From positions 84,757 to 148,756 of the forward strand of contig NZ_JAGGKC010000003.1 in assembly GCF_017873395.1 (NCBI RefSeq): a stretch of 64,000 bases of DNA, written 5' to 3'. Under the pieces are notes generated by a model, which was given only the letters and a program-made list of their open reading frames with translations, was not told the DNA's origin and made no database searches. The position numbers were made by a program, and so were the translations under genes. How positions within the stretch are numbered: the first letter of the stretch is position 1; every line of letters begins with the position of its first letter. Origin of the DNA: Youngiibacter multivorans (lineage in GTDB: Bacteria > Bacillota > Clostridia > Clostridiales > Clostridiaceae). Of this stretch, positions 33,033 through 41,802 are shown one piece after another.

Positions 33033-33939
33033 AAAGTACATGGACATTGCACCAGAGGTGAAGGAAGCGCTTGAAAAGGGATTGCCGGTGGTCGCACTGG
33101 AATCAACTATAATAACCCACGGGATGCCATTCCCGCAGAACGTAGAGACTGCACTTATGGTTGAGGATGAAATCAGAAAGTACGGAGCAGTGCCTGCCAC
33201 CATGGCGATAATCAAAGGAAGGCTGAAGGTGGGACTGAGCCGTGAAGAGCTTGACTACGTGGGATCTGCAAAGGATGTAGTGAAATGCTCTAGAAGAGAC
33301 ATACCATTCGTAGTATCAGGAAAGAAGGATGGTGGTACTACCGTAGCTGCAACAATGATCATGGCTGATATGGCAGGAATAAAGGTGTTTGCAACAGGTG
33401 GAATTGGCGGTGTTCACAGGGGTGCTGAAACTTCAATGGACATATCAGCTGACCTTGAAGAGTTCGCAAGGACAAATGTGGCTGTAGTATGTGCAGGAGC
33501 AAAATCCATCCTCGATATCGGTCTTACTCTTGAATACCTTGAAACGAAGGGCGTCCCGGTTATCGGATACGGCACGGAGGAGCTGCCTGCGTTCTATACA
33601 AGGGAAAGTGGCTTTAATGTCGACTACAGGCTTGACAGCCCTGAGGAAATCGCTGAGTCACTTAAAATAAAATGGGGAATGGGACTAGATGGCGGAGCGA
33701 TAATCGCAAATCCGATTCCAGAAGAGTATGCAATGGACAAGGCTGTCATCGATACGGCAATTTCTCAGGCTCTAGCAGATGCCAAGGCAGAAGGTATAAA
33801 GGGCAAGAAGGTTACACCTTTCATACTTGAGAAGGTCATGGAGCTTACAGGCGGAGAGTCACTTGAATCGAACATACAGCTTGTGCTCAACAATGCGAAG
33901 GTAGCTTCATGGATTGCTGCAGGTCTTTCCAAAATTTAA
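33013..33939 (+). CDS. psuG: Pseudouridine-5'-phosphate glycosidase
   Basis: A 308-residue enzyme that reversibly splits pseudouridine 5'-phosphate into uracil and ribose 5-phosphate. Conserved segments are 'VALESTIITHGMPFPQN' (residues 27-43), 'KDGGTTVAATM', 'ATGGIGGVHRGAE' and the Lys-containing 'VCAGAKSILDI'. It completes a two-gene catabolic module with psuK. No dedicated pseudouridine transporter is visible nearby. GGAGGG precedes the ATG. Confidence 0.95.
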   Translation: MKSTEFEKYMDIAPEVKEALEKGLPVVALESTIITHGMPFPQNVETALMVEDEIRKYGAVPATMAIIKGRLKVGLSREELDYVGSAKDVVKCSRRDIPFVVSGKKDGGTTVAATMIMADMAGIKVFATGGIGGVHRGAETSMDISADLEEFARTNVAVVCAGAKSILDIGLTLEYLETKGVPVIGYGTEELPAFYTRESGFNVDYRLDSPEEIAESLKIKWGMGLDGGAIIANPIPEEYAMDKAVIDTAISQALADAKAEGIKGKKVTPFILEKVMELTGGESLESNIQLVLNNAKVASWIAAGLSKI

Positions 33940-33973
33940 TCCTTGTTTAATCCTTTGCTGTTATCATTAACTC

Positions 33974-34000
33974 ATGATTAATCGATGATTGATCCATGAT
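33974..34000. repeat. Three ATGAT(T) repeats at 11-base spacing
   Basis: ATGATT at 33974 and 33985 and ATGAT at 33996, one per helical turn, just before the small membrane protein gene. They could be stacked operator half-sites; no regulator is known. Confidence 0.3.
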
Positions 34001-34054
34001 AAAGCATAAGGGAGTAGTGCCTCAGGAAGCATAGGGCTCCAAGGGGGATTTTGA

Positions 34055-34378
34055 ATGAAAACTGGAAACATTTTTGGAATGATCATAGGCGGGCTGATTC
34101 TATTCTTCATAATATCAATAGCAATCACTGCATTGCCCTACATAGCGATATTCATCCTCATATGGTATGTGGTTTCGAGGGTTCTCAGGCCGACTATGAA
34201 CAAATCCGGCGGAACCTACAGGACAGAATGGGAGGGGAAGAAGGATACGACATCCAGCAATCCCCAGGAAACCAGGGGTCCCGAGGTTGACAATGTTGTC
34301 AAAAGCGTACAGGATGAAGATTTTTTCAGACAGACACATGATGTTGTTGATGTGGATTATGATGAGGAAGAAAAATAA
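34055..34378 (+). CDS. Small membrane protein with acidic tail, unknown
   Basis: A 107-residue protein with two adjacent hydrophobic helices (about 6-24 and 26-45) and a hydrophilic, strongly acidic C-terminal half ending DVDYDEEEK. I do not recognise the family. AAGGGGG lies ten bases before the ATG. It is a single-gene unit bounded by a terminator, ahead of ruvA. Confidence 0.65.
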   Translation: MKTGNIFGMIIGGLILFFIISIAITALPYIAIFILIWYVVSRVLRPTMNKSGGTYRTEWEGKKDTTSSNPQETRGPEVDNVVKSVQDEDFFRQTHDVVDVDYDEEEK

Positions 34379-34388
34379 TATATGAATG

Positions 34389-34424
34389 CCGCAGGCTCCA
34401 GTCAATGGAGGCTGCGGTCTTTTT
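34389..34424 (+). terminator. Terminator before ruvA
   Basis: CCGCAGGCTCCA and TGGAGGCTGCGG form an 11-bp stem with one G-G mismatch, followed by a T-rich tail. Confidence 0.8.
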
Positions 34425-34494
34425 GTGTCCGTGAATATGGTTAGGACAGAGACTTCATGTTATCATAGAGGATAGGGAATCAGGAGGTGGCAGT

Positions 34495-35082
34495 TTGTAC
34501 GACTATGTAAGAGGAATCTATATGGGAATATTGAAGGACTGTGTTGTGGTGGAAGCCGGGGGGCTTGGCTACAAGGTATTTACGTCCGGAAATACAATGG
34601 CTATGATGCCTGAGAAGAAGAAAGAGGTCATCCTTTATACAGTACAGATCGTAAGGGAGGATTTCCTTGGTCTGTATGGCTTTTCAACAAGGGATGAGCT
34701 GGATCTGTTCCAGGTACTTATAACAATCAACGGAGTCGGACCGAAAGCTGCTTTGTCACTTTTATCGGTAAGTATGCCAGACAGGCTTAAGCTTGCGATA
34801 ATAAACGGGAATGAAAGTCTGCTTATGAAAGCGCCTGGAATAGGCAAAAAGATAGCACAGAGGATAATACTTGAGCTGAAGGGCAAGCTGCATGCCGACG
34901 GCATCGATGGTGAGGAATCGGCAGAAGATACGTCAGCAGAGAATACGGAAAATGAAGCTCTCGCAGCACTTATTGCACTGGGTTATACCGACAGGGAAGC
35001 AAAAGGTGCGCTTAAGTCAGCTGGTGGCGGCTTAACTCTTGAAGATTCCATCAAGGAATCATTGAAATTGCTTATGAGGTAG
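34495..35082 (+). CDS. ruvA: Holliday junction helicase subunit RuvA
   Basis: A 195-residue junction-binding protein. It has the N-terminal OB fold ('GLGYKVF', 'REDFLGLYGF'), two HhH motifs ('INGVGPKAAL' near 81 and 'APGIGKKIAQRI' near 118), and a C-terminal UBA-like domain (about 150-195) that contacts RuvB. TTG start at 34495 behind AGGAGG. It forms an operon with ruvB, queA and tgt. Confidence 0.95.
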   Translation: MYDYVRGIYMGILKDCVVVEAGGLGYKVFTSGNTMAMMPEKKKEVILYTVQIVREDFLGLYGFSTRDELDLFQVLITINGVGPKAALSLLSVSMPDRLKLAIINGNESLLMKAPGIGKKIAQRIILELKGKLHADGIDGEESAEDTSAENTENEALAALIALGYTDREAKGALKSAGGGLTLEDSIKESLKLLMR

Positions 35083-35091
35083 GTGTGATAT

Positions 35092-36120
35092 ATGGATGAC
35101 AGAATAACAGCAAGCGATTTCATTGAGGAGGACATATCAAGCGAGTTTTCCCTAAGGCCTTTGAGGCTTGCAGAGTATATCGGTCAGGAGAAGGTCAAGG
35201 ACCGTCTCAAGGTGTTCATAAAGGCTGCGAAGATCAGAGGGGAGTCCCTTGACCATGTGCTGCTTCACGGACCACCGGGGCTTGGAAAGACTACACTTGC
35301 GAACATAATCGCCCGTGAAATGGGAGGTTCGCTCAAGGTAACCTCCGGACCTGCCATCGAAAGGGCAGGGGACCTTGCGGCTATAATGACTTCGCTGAAG
35401 GATAACGATGTGCTTTTCATAGATGAAATCCACAGGCTGTCAAGAACAGTTGAGGAGATACTATATCCCGCAATGGAGGATTATGCCCTGGACATTGTAA
35501 TTGGAAAGGGAGCACAGTCCAAATCGATAAGGCTCGACCTTTCAAGGTTCACGCTAATCGGGGCAACAACCAGGGTAGGCCTTCTGACTTCTCCTCTCAG
35601 GGACAGGTTCGGGGTTCATCTGAGCATGGAGTACTATACCTATGATGAGCTGAGGGAGATTATTACGAGGAGCGCAGGAATCCTAAACTGCAGGATAACC
35701 GACGAGGGTGCTCTTGCAATTGCAAGAAGGAGCAGAGGAACACCAAGGATAGCAAACAGACTTCTGAAAAGGGTAAGGGATTACTCTACTGTTCTTGGCA
35801 GGGATACAATAGATACTGAGTCCGCTTCAAGGGCACTTGACATGCTTGATGTTGATGAGGAAGGCTTTGACAGGATAGACAGGAAGATCCTGGAAGCTAT
35901 AGTTAAGAATTTCGGAGGCGGACCTGTAGGTGCAGAGACACTCTCCTATTTCATTGGGGAGGAACTTGATACCATAGTCGATGTATATGAGCCATACCTC
36001 CTCCAGAAGGGGTTCCTTATAAGGACTCCTAGGGGAAGGTGCGCAACTAAAAGAGCTTATGACCATCTGGGAATAAATATGGATGATAAGGAAGAGGGAC
36101 AGGCATCCCTGTTCGATTAG
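35092..36120 (+). CDS. ruvB: Holliday junction helicase motor RuvB
   Basis: A 342-residue AAA+ motor that drives branch migration with RuvA. Walker A is 'GPPGLGKTTLA' near residue 61, Walker B 'LFIDEIHRL', sensor 1 in 'LIGATTRVG', and a C-terminal winged helix with 'RTPRGR'. Ten bases separate it from ruvA. ruvC is not adjacent, as is usual in Firmicutes. Confidence 0.97.
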   Translation: MDDRITASDFIEEDISSEFSLRPLRLAEYIGQEKVKDRLKVFIKAAKIRGESLDHVLLHGPPGLGKTTLANIIAREMGGSLKVTSGPAIERAGDLAAIMTSLKDNDVLFIDEIHRLSRTVEEILYPAMEDYALDIVIGKGAQSKSIRLDLSRFTLIGATTRVGLLTSPLRDRFGVHLSMEYYTYDELREIITRSAGILNCRITDEGALAIARRSRGTPRIANRLLKRVRDYSTVLGRDTIDTESASRALDMLDVDEEGFDRIDRKILEAIVKNFGGGPVGAETLSYFIGEELDTIVDVYEPYLLQKGFLIRTPRGRCATKRAYDHLGINMDDKEEGQASLFD

Positions 36121-36133
36121 AAGGGAAATTGAT

Positions 36134-37159
36134 TTGAAGGTTAATGATTTTTATTATGATCTTCCTGAGGAACTGATTGCTCAGCATCCTCTGGAAAAAA
36201 GGGACAGTTCGAGACTGATGGTAGTTGACAGGGTTAGCGGTGAGATATCGCACAGGGTATTTTCAGACCTTCCGGAATATCTGACAGAAGGCGATGTGCT
36301 TGTGATGAACGACACCAGGGTAATCCCTGCAAGGCTTATCGGGTCCAAGGAAGGCTCGGGAGGAAAGATCGAGTTCCTGCTCCTGAAGAGGAAAGACAAG
36401 GATACCTGGGAAGCTTTAGCAAAGCCTGGAAGGCGTGCAAGGCCAGGAGCCAGGTTCACCTTCGGAGAGGGACTCCTTTCGGCTGAAGTTGTTGAGGTCC
36501 TCGATGACGGAAACAGGATAGTAAGGTTCGAGTATGAAGGCGTATTCGAGGAGATCCTTGACACTCTGGGAGAGATGCCGCTTCCTCCCTATATTACTGA
36601 AAAGCTCTTGGACAGGGAAAGGTATCAGACAGTCTACTCGAGAGAAGAGGGGTCTTCAGCGGCACCGACAGCTGGGCTTCACTTCACGCCCGAGCTGCTG
36701 GAGAGGATCAGGGAAAAGGGTGTGGAAACTGTGTTCCTGACTCTTCACGTGGGGCTCGGGACATTCAGGCCGGTGAAGGTTGAGGATATCGATGCTCACG
36801 TTATGCATTCAGAATACTTTTCAATATCAAGGGAGACTGCAGACAGGATCAACGCTGCGAAGGCTGAAGGAAGAAGAGTGATATCAGTAGGCACCACTTC
36901 AACCAGGACCCTCGAGACGGTGGCTGATGATAAGGGATATGTAAGGGAAGTGTCGGGATGGACCGACATATTCATATATCCCGGCATCAGGTTCAAATGC
37001 GTCGATGCTCTGATCACTAACTTCCATCTGCCGGAATCAACGCTTATAATGCTGGTGTCAGCACTGGCGGGAAAGGAGAAGACCATGGAGGCCTACAGGA
37101 CGGCTGTCGGGATGAAGTACAGATTCTTCAGCTTCGGCGACTCCATGTTCATTAAATAA
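36134..37159 (+). CDS. queA: S-adenosylmethionine:tRNA ribosyltransferase-isomerase
   Basis: A 341-residue enzyme that adds the epoxycyclopentane ring in queuosine synthesis on tRNA. Conserved parts are 'DLPEELIAQHPLEKRDSSRL' near the N-terminus, 'VMNDTRVIPARL', and 'SSAAPTAGLHFT' near 170. TTG 36134, eight bases after AAGGG, is chosen over upstream ATGs inside ruvB because the protein then starts with the family's MKVNDFYYDLP. It precedes tgt by one base. Confidence 0.95.
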   Translation: MKVNDFYYDLPEELIAQHPLEKRDSSRLMVVDRVSGEISHRVFSDLPEYLTEGDVLVMNDTRVIPARLIGSKEGSGGKIEFLLLKRKDKDTWEALAKPGRRARPGARFTFGEGLLSAEVVEVLDDGNRIVRFEYEGVFEEILDTLGEMPLPPYITEKLLDRERYQTVYSREEGSSAAPTAGLHFTPELLERIREKGVETVFLTLHVGLGTFRPVKVEDIDAHVMHSEYFSISRETADRINAAKAEGRRVISVGTTSTRTLETVADDKGYVREVSGWTDIFIYPGIRFKCVDALITNFHLPESTLIMLVSALAGKEKTMEAYRTAVGMKYRFFSFGDSMFIK

Positions 37160-37160
37160 C

Positions 37161-38291
37161 ATGTATACTTTATTGAAAACAGAAGGATCTGCGAGAAGAG
37201 GAAGGCTTACGACGCCACACGGCGATATCGAGACTCCCGTATTCATGAATGTAGGTACTCTTGCGGCAATCAAGGGTGCGGTATCTTCAATGGACCTCAA
37301 GGAGATCGGCTGCCAGGTGGAGCTGTCTAACACTTATCATCTGCACCTCAGACCAAGCGACAAGGTCATAAGGAAGCTTGGGGGATTGCATAAGTTCATG
37401 AACTGGGACAGGCCCATACTGACTGATTCCGGTGGATTCCAGGTTTTCTCCCTGGCCTCAATGAGGAAGATAAAGGAAGAGGGCGTATATTTCAGCTCCC
37501 ATATAGATGGCAGCAAGATATTCATGGGTCCTGAGGAATCCATGAGGATACAGTCCAATCTGGCATCGACCATAGCGATGGCATTCGATGAATGCGTTGA
37601 AAATCCAGCCCCGAGAGATTATGTGGAAAGGTCTGTGGAACGTACGACAAGATGGCTTGACCGATGCAGGAAAGAGATGGACAGGCTGAACTGCCTTGAG
37701 GATACCATAAACAGAAAGCAGATGCTGTTTGCCATAAACCAGGGAGGCACCTACAAGGACCTGAGAGTGCTTCATGCAAGGCAGATTTCCGGAATGGACA
37801 TGGATGGATTTGCCATAGGAGGTCTTGCAGTCGGTGAAACGCATGATGAGATGTATGATGTCATCGAAGCTGTAGTACCGCACCTGCCTAAGGACAAACC
37901 AATTTACCTTATGGGCGTGGGACTTCCCGAAAACATACTGGAAGCTGTCGACAGGGGAGTGGATTTCTTTGATTGTGTCCTTCCGGCAAGAAACGGAAGG
38001 CATGGCCATGTGTTCACAAATTCAGGCAGGCTGAACCTCAACAACGCGAGGTTCGAGACTGATGATGCTCCAATAGATTCCACCTGCAGCTGTCCGACCT
38101 GTAAAAGCTATACCAGGGCATATATCAGGCACCTGTTCAAGGCGAAGGAGATGCTTGCAATGAGGCTGTGTGTTCTACACAATCTGCACTTTTACAACAC
38201 AATGATGACAGAGATAAGGGACGCACTTGATAACGGTACTTTCAGTGAATATAAGGAACGAAAGCTTGCCATGGTAAGGGGTAAATTATAG
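37161..38291 (+). CDS. tgt: Queuine/preQ1 tRNA-guanine transglycosylase
   Basis: A 376-residue enzyme that swaps guanine 34 for preQ1 in tRNAs with GUN anticodons. The nucleophile region 'LTDSGGFQVFSL' (near 92), 'GGLAVGE' (near 229) and the zinc site CSCPTCKSY...H (near 313-340) are present. It starts two bases after queA, whose enzyme acts on the next step. Confidence 0.97.
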   Translation: MYTLLKTEGSARRGRLTTPHGDIETPVFMNVGTLAAIKGAVSSMDLKEIGCQVELSNTYHLHLRPSDKVIRKLGGLHKFMNWDRPILTDSGGFQVFSLASMRKIKEEGVYFSSHIDGSKIFMGPEESMRIQSNLASTIAMAFDECVENPAPRDYVERSVERTTRWLDRCRKEMDRLNCLEDTINRKQMLFAINQGGTYKDLRVLHARQISGMDMDGFAIGGLAVGETHDEMYDVIEAVVPHLPKDKPIYLMGVGLPENILEAVDRGVDFFDCVLPARNGRHGHVFTNSGRLNLNNARFETDDAPIDSTCSCPTCKSYTRAYIRHLFKAKEMLAMRLCVLHNLHFYNTMMTEIRDALDNGTFSEYKERKLAMVRGKL

Positions 38292-38389
38292 CTTCTTGTA
38301 ATCAAATAATGTACAATTTGTGAAAATCACTTTAATTCAAGGCGTTATTTAATTATAATAAGATATATTCATTTGAAGGAGTTGCATTG

Positions 38390-38674
38390 ATGACTGAAAT
38401 AATCATGCAGAGCTGGCCTATACTGATCCTCCTTGCTGTCTTCTATTTTCTTACGTTCATGCCCGAACAGAAGAGAAGGAAGGCTTATCTGGAGCTTATA
38501 GGAAGTCTGAAGACAGGAGACATAGTGACTACGAGGGGCGGCATAGTAGGCAGGATTGCCGTCATAAGTGAAGACAAGATAATTCTGGAGACCGGGCCGG
38601 ATGCTGTCAGGATTGAAATGGCAAGGAACGCTGTCGCGAATCTTGTCAGGAAAGAAACCAATCCGGACGATTGA
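38390..38674 (+). CDS. yajC: Preprotein translocase subunit YajC
   Basis: A 94-residue membrane protein with one N-terminal helix (about 8-23) ending in the family's 'FYFLTFMPEQKRRK' segment and a small cytoplasmic domain ('LKTGDIVTTRGGIVGRI'). It associates with SecDF. ATG 38390 follows GAAGGAG; a TTG directly before it is also in frame. A hairpin lies between it and secD, which may lower downstream transcription. Confidence 0.93.
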   Translation: MTEIIMQSWPILILLAVFYFLTFMPEQKRRKAYLELIGSLKTGDIVTTRGGIVGRIAVISEDKIILETGPDAVRIEMARNAVANLVRKETNPDD

Positions 38675-38699
38675 CATGGAACAGAAAGCATATGACAAT

Positions 38700-38729
38700 C
38701 AGGCAGCAGCCTAGGCTGTTGCCTGTTTT
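38700..38729 (+). terminator. Hairpin between yajC and secD (terminator or attenuator)
   Basis: CAGGCAGCAGCCT (38700-38712) pairs with AGGCTGTTGCCTG (38713-38725) with one G-T pair, followed by TTTT. It may reduce read-through into secDF. Confidence 0.7.
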
Positions 38730-38771
38730 GATGAAAAAGGGCAACCAAATCGAATTTTACGGAGGAAGGTT

Positions 38772-40022
38772 ATGAAAAAGGGAAGATACACAACAATTCT
38801 AATCGCAATTATATTAATATTGTCATTCCTTGCGTACATGGGCCTTGAGGGCTTCACTCTGCAGGGATACAGGTTCAAATCCTTCGGGGAGGTCATAAAG
38901 AGAGGCCTCGACCTTCAGGGTGGAGTAACTGTCGTCATGGAAGTGCAGACAGACAGCCTTGAGACAACGGAGCTTGATGTCATCAAGAACCTTCTCGAAA
39001 TGAGGGTAAACAAGGTTGGAGTCAGTGAAACCGTGGTAACCACGGAAGGTGCCAAAAGGATAAGGATTGACATACCTGGCGCGTTCAATTCCAGCGAAAT
39101 AGTGAAGAGCCTGTCGACCACAGGAGTCCTCACATTCAAGGACCCGGACGGCAATGTAATTCTAACTGGCAGTGACGTCAAGCTGGCAGAAGCCAGGGTA
39201 GACAACACAGGCGCGGCAATCGTATCGCTTGAGCTTAACGAGTCCGGAACGACGAAGTTCGCTGAAGCAACAAAGAAATTCATCGGGAAGCAGATTTCAA
39301 TCAACATGGATGCTGAACAGATTTCAAATCCTGTTGTCAATGCTGAGATATCAAACGGAGAAGCAATGATCACGGGAATGGATTCCCTTGAAGAGGCTCA
39401 GTTCGTAGCTGGCATCATCGCTTCCGGAGCACTTCCTTATCCAGTCAAGGCTGTTGAAGTCAAGACAGTAGGGCCTACTCTTGGAGCGAACGCACTCCCA
39501 AACACAATGAAAGCGGGAATGGTAGGCATCGGGCTTGTCGTAATCCTTATGATAGGGTATTATAGGAAGCCTGGATTCCTCGCATCACTGGCGCTGGGAT
39601 TCTACATATATCTTGTTCTGCTTATTTTCTACAGCATAGATGCTACTCTTTCCCTTCCAGGAATCGCAGGATTCCTACTAACCATAGGAATGGCGGTTGA
39701 TGCCAATGTCCTGATTTTTGAGAGGATAAGAGAAGAGCTGAAGTCGGGGTCGGATGTTAAGAAGGCGCTTGACGCAGGCTTCCACAGGGCAATGTCATCC
39801 GTTCTTGATGCCAACATAACTACGATAATAGCCGGACTTGTACTCTACTTTGTCGGAACAGGAGCCGTGAAGGGATTTGCACTGACGCTCATGATAGGTA
39901 TTGTAGTTTCAATGTTCAGTGCAATAGTAATAACAAAACAGCTGCTGAAGATAGGCCTGCATACCGGTATGCTAAAAAAGCCTTCCGACTTCGGTGTCAA
40001 GGAGGCTATAGCAAATGCGTAA
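38772..40022 (+). CDS. secD: Protein translocase subunit SecD
   Basis: A 416-residue RND-type membrane protein that uses the proton gradient to aid export. It has one N-terminal helix, 'GLDLQGGVTVVMEV' (D1), a periplasmic P1 domain (about 50-240), then five helices including D4 'GMAVDANVLIFERIREEL'. GGAGGAAGG precedes the ATG. It overlaps secF by 8 bases; the two are separate here, unlike the fused SecDF of Bacillus subtilis. Confidence 0.96.
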   Translation: MKKGRYTTILIAIILILSFLAYMGLEGFTLQGYRFKSFGEVIKRGLDLQGGVTVVMEVQTDSLETTELDVIKNLLEMRVNKVGVSETVVTTEGAKRIRIDIPGAFNSSEIVKSLSTTGVLTFKDPDGNVILTGSDVKLAEARVDNTGAAIVSLELNESGTTKFAEATKKFIGKQISINMDAEQISNPVVNAEISNGEAMITGMDSLEEAQFVAGIIASGALPYPVKAVEVKTVGPTLGANALPNTMKAGMVGIGLVVILMIGYYRKPGFLASLALGFYIYLVLLIFYSIDATLSLPGIAGFLLTIGMAVDANVLIFERIREELKSGSDVKKALDAGFHRAMSSVLDANITTIIAGLVLYFVGTGAVKGFALTLMIGIVVSMFSAIVITKQLLKIGLHTGMLKKPSDFGVKEAIANA

Positions 40023-40926
40023 GACGAATTTCAAGATAGTTGGAAAATGGAGAATCTGGTTTACGTTCTCAATGGCGATAATAATCCTTGGTCTTGGCTT
40101 CATGGCAACTAAAGGACTTAATATGGGAATCGACTTTGCTGGCGGCACAAGCGTTGTGATCGAAATGGGAAGTGATTTCAACAAGGCGGATGTGGATGCG
40201 GTTGTAAAGAAATACGATACGAATGCAGTCTCGTCCAAGGTCAACGGTACTCAGCTGGAGCTTAGAAGCCAGAGCCTTGATACTGAAAACACTGCAAACC
40301 TTGTTGCTGAGCTCAAGACAGCATATAAGCTTTCTGAAAATCCGGTAATATCTGAGAGTACAATAGGTGCTGCAATAGGTGCGGAGCAGACTTCTGGCGG
40401 TATCAAAGCGGTACTCATTGCTTCACTCCTTATGCTGATTTATATCTCATTCAGGTTCAGATTCAATTTTGCTTTGGCTGCAATTATCGCGCTGCTGCAT
40501 GACATCCTCATAACGCTATCGGTATATGCGATATTCCAGATACCGCTCAATACTCCGTTCATCGCTGCAGTACTTACAATTCTCGGCTACTCGATAAATG
40601 ACACGATAGTAATATTCGACAGGATAAGGGAAAACCTAAAGAGCAACAAGCACAAGACGCCTGAAGCAGTTGCTGACCAGTCGATAAACCAGTCGATAAC
40701 AAGGTCCATCAATACTTTGGCAACAACGCTTTTCACAATCGTTGCAGTTTATGTGTTCGTACCTGCTGTCAGGGATTTTGCGCTTCCGATAACCATCGGA
40801 ATAATTTCCGGAGGCTATTCATCAACGTTCATTGCAAGTCCTGTCTGGACGATGCTTGAGAAGAAGATGATAGAGAAGCATACTGCAAAGAAGAAGGCCC
40901 CCTTCAAGGCCGCGAAGGCAAAATAA
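40015..40926 (+). CDS. secF: Protein translocase subunit SecF
   Basis: A 303-residue partner of SecD. The N-terminal helix is followed by 'GIDFAGGTSVVIEM' and a short extracytoplasmic domain. Five helices follow, including 'ILGYSINDTIVIFDRIRENL', the SecF hallmark. The C-terminus is Lys-rich. The start overlaps secD. A GC-rich hairpin and a new promoter follow, separating it from the recJ-like gene. Confidence 0.96.
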   Translation: MRKTNFKIVGKWRIWFTFSMAIIILGLGFMATKGLNMGIDFAGGTSVVIEMGSDFNKADVDAVVKKYDTNAVSSKVNGTQLELRSQSLDTENTANLVAELKTAYKLSENPVISESTIGAAIGAEQTSGGIKAVLIASLLMLIYISFRFRFNFALAAIIALLHDILITLSVYAIFQIPLNTPFIAAVLTILGYSINDTIVIFDRIRENLKSNKHKTPEAVADQSINQSITRSINTLATTLFTIVAVYVFVPAVRDFALPITIGIISGGYSSTFIASPVWTMLEKKMIEKHTAKKKAPFKAAKAK

Positions 40927-40953
40927 CGGCTCATGCAGCCGGGCTGTGCCGTT
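40925..40953 (+). terminator. GC-rich hairpin after secF
   Basis: AACGGC (40925-40930) pairs with GCCGTT (40948-40953), with inner CAGCC/GGCTG. The T tract is weak, so it may be a partial terminator or an mRNA end. Confidence 0.5.
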
Positions 40954-40981
40954 TGTAGGCGCAGCTCTTTTGTATTATAAT
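40953..40981 (+). promoter_or_regulatory. Promoter of the recJ-like gene and apt
   Basis: TTGTAG at 40953-40958, 17-base spacer, TATAAT at 40976-40981. Confidence 0.55.
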
Positions 40982-41009
40982 TATAGTGTTTTCAGGACGG
41001 TGAATTTCC

Positions 41010-41789
41010 ATGGTGAGAATCCTAAAAAGAATAATAGAAGGCGCATCATGGACTCAGGCAGTTCCTGAGTATAAACCGCCTTACATAGAAAGACTGACGA
41101 AGGCCATCAACAACAGGGAAAAGGTAATAGTCTACGGTACTGGCGACAGGGAGGGAATCTGCGGGATATCCATACTCGTACTGGTACTTAGGTATTTCAA
41201 TTCAGATGTGGAGTATTTCGTGGTCGACGGCAACGAAAGCGCTGATGAACTGAAGGACCTGGTAAGGCGACACATCGACTTCTTCTCACCTGGACTTATG
41301 ATAACTCTCTCTGAGAGGATAACAAGAGCTGCCTGTGAGGCTGCCGGCGGCGGCGAAGGTCTGGCAATGGCAATTGGCGCAAGAACTGAAGGAGATGCTC
41401 TCTCATACTATAAGGAAGACCTGTCCCTTGTAGGGAATGTATACCAGCTTTCAGAGCTTCTTTCAAGGTATTACAATACAAGGAATTTCATGAGATACTC
41501 GGATCTCGTGTATCTTGGTGCTCCTGCCGGGAGTCCTCTAGGAAAGGACGAAAACCTGTACAGGTCGCTTGGCCGGGAACAGCTTGATTGCACCACCAAC
41601 TACGGACTTTGCGCAGCCAAGGCTATTACAAGAGGCGATATCGATGGAATCAGAAAATTCATAACGCCAAAGGACAATCCGGTAGGCGCTTTAGACAACT
41701 CACGAATTATTATCGAGATGCTCACGACTGGCGATGGAAACAGAGCGGAGCAGATCGCAAAATATCTTCAGAACCTGGCACTATGCTGA
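41010..41789 (+). CDS. Degenerate RecJ-like (DHH-family) protein
   Basis: A 259-residue protein in the normal recJ position between secF and apt. It aligns with the N-terminal DHH half of RecJ, but every metal-binding motif is changed. 'YGDYDVDG' is 'YGTGDREG' (residues 42-49), the 'TVDCG' aspartate is Ser101, the DHH triplet is Ala124-Arg125-Thr126, and the 'ADVVPL' aspartate is Gly174. The C-terminal DHHA1 and OB domains of full RecJ (about 560-800 residues) are absent. Segments such as 'YSDLVYLGAPAG' and 'NYGLCAAKAI' still show the ancestry. It cannot be a RecJ nuclease. The frame is intact and it lies just upstream of apt. Start ATG 41010 with a weak ribosome binding site. Confidence 0.75.
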   Translation: MVRILKRIIEGASWTQAVPEYKPPYIERLTKAINNREKVIVYGTGDREGICGISILVLVLRYFNSDVEYFVVDGNESADELKDLVRRHIDFFSPGLMITLSERITRAACEAAGGGEGLAMAIGARTEGDALSYYKEDLSLVGNVYQLSELLSRYYNTRNFMRYSDLVYLGAPAGSPLGKDENLYRSLGREQLDCTTNYGLCAAKAITRGDIDGIRKFITPKDNPVGALDNSRIIIEMLTTGDGNRAEQIAKYLQNLALC

Positions 41790-41802
41790 AATGGGGGATA
41801 AC

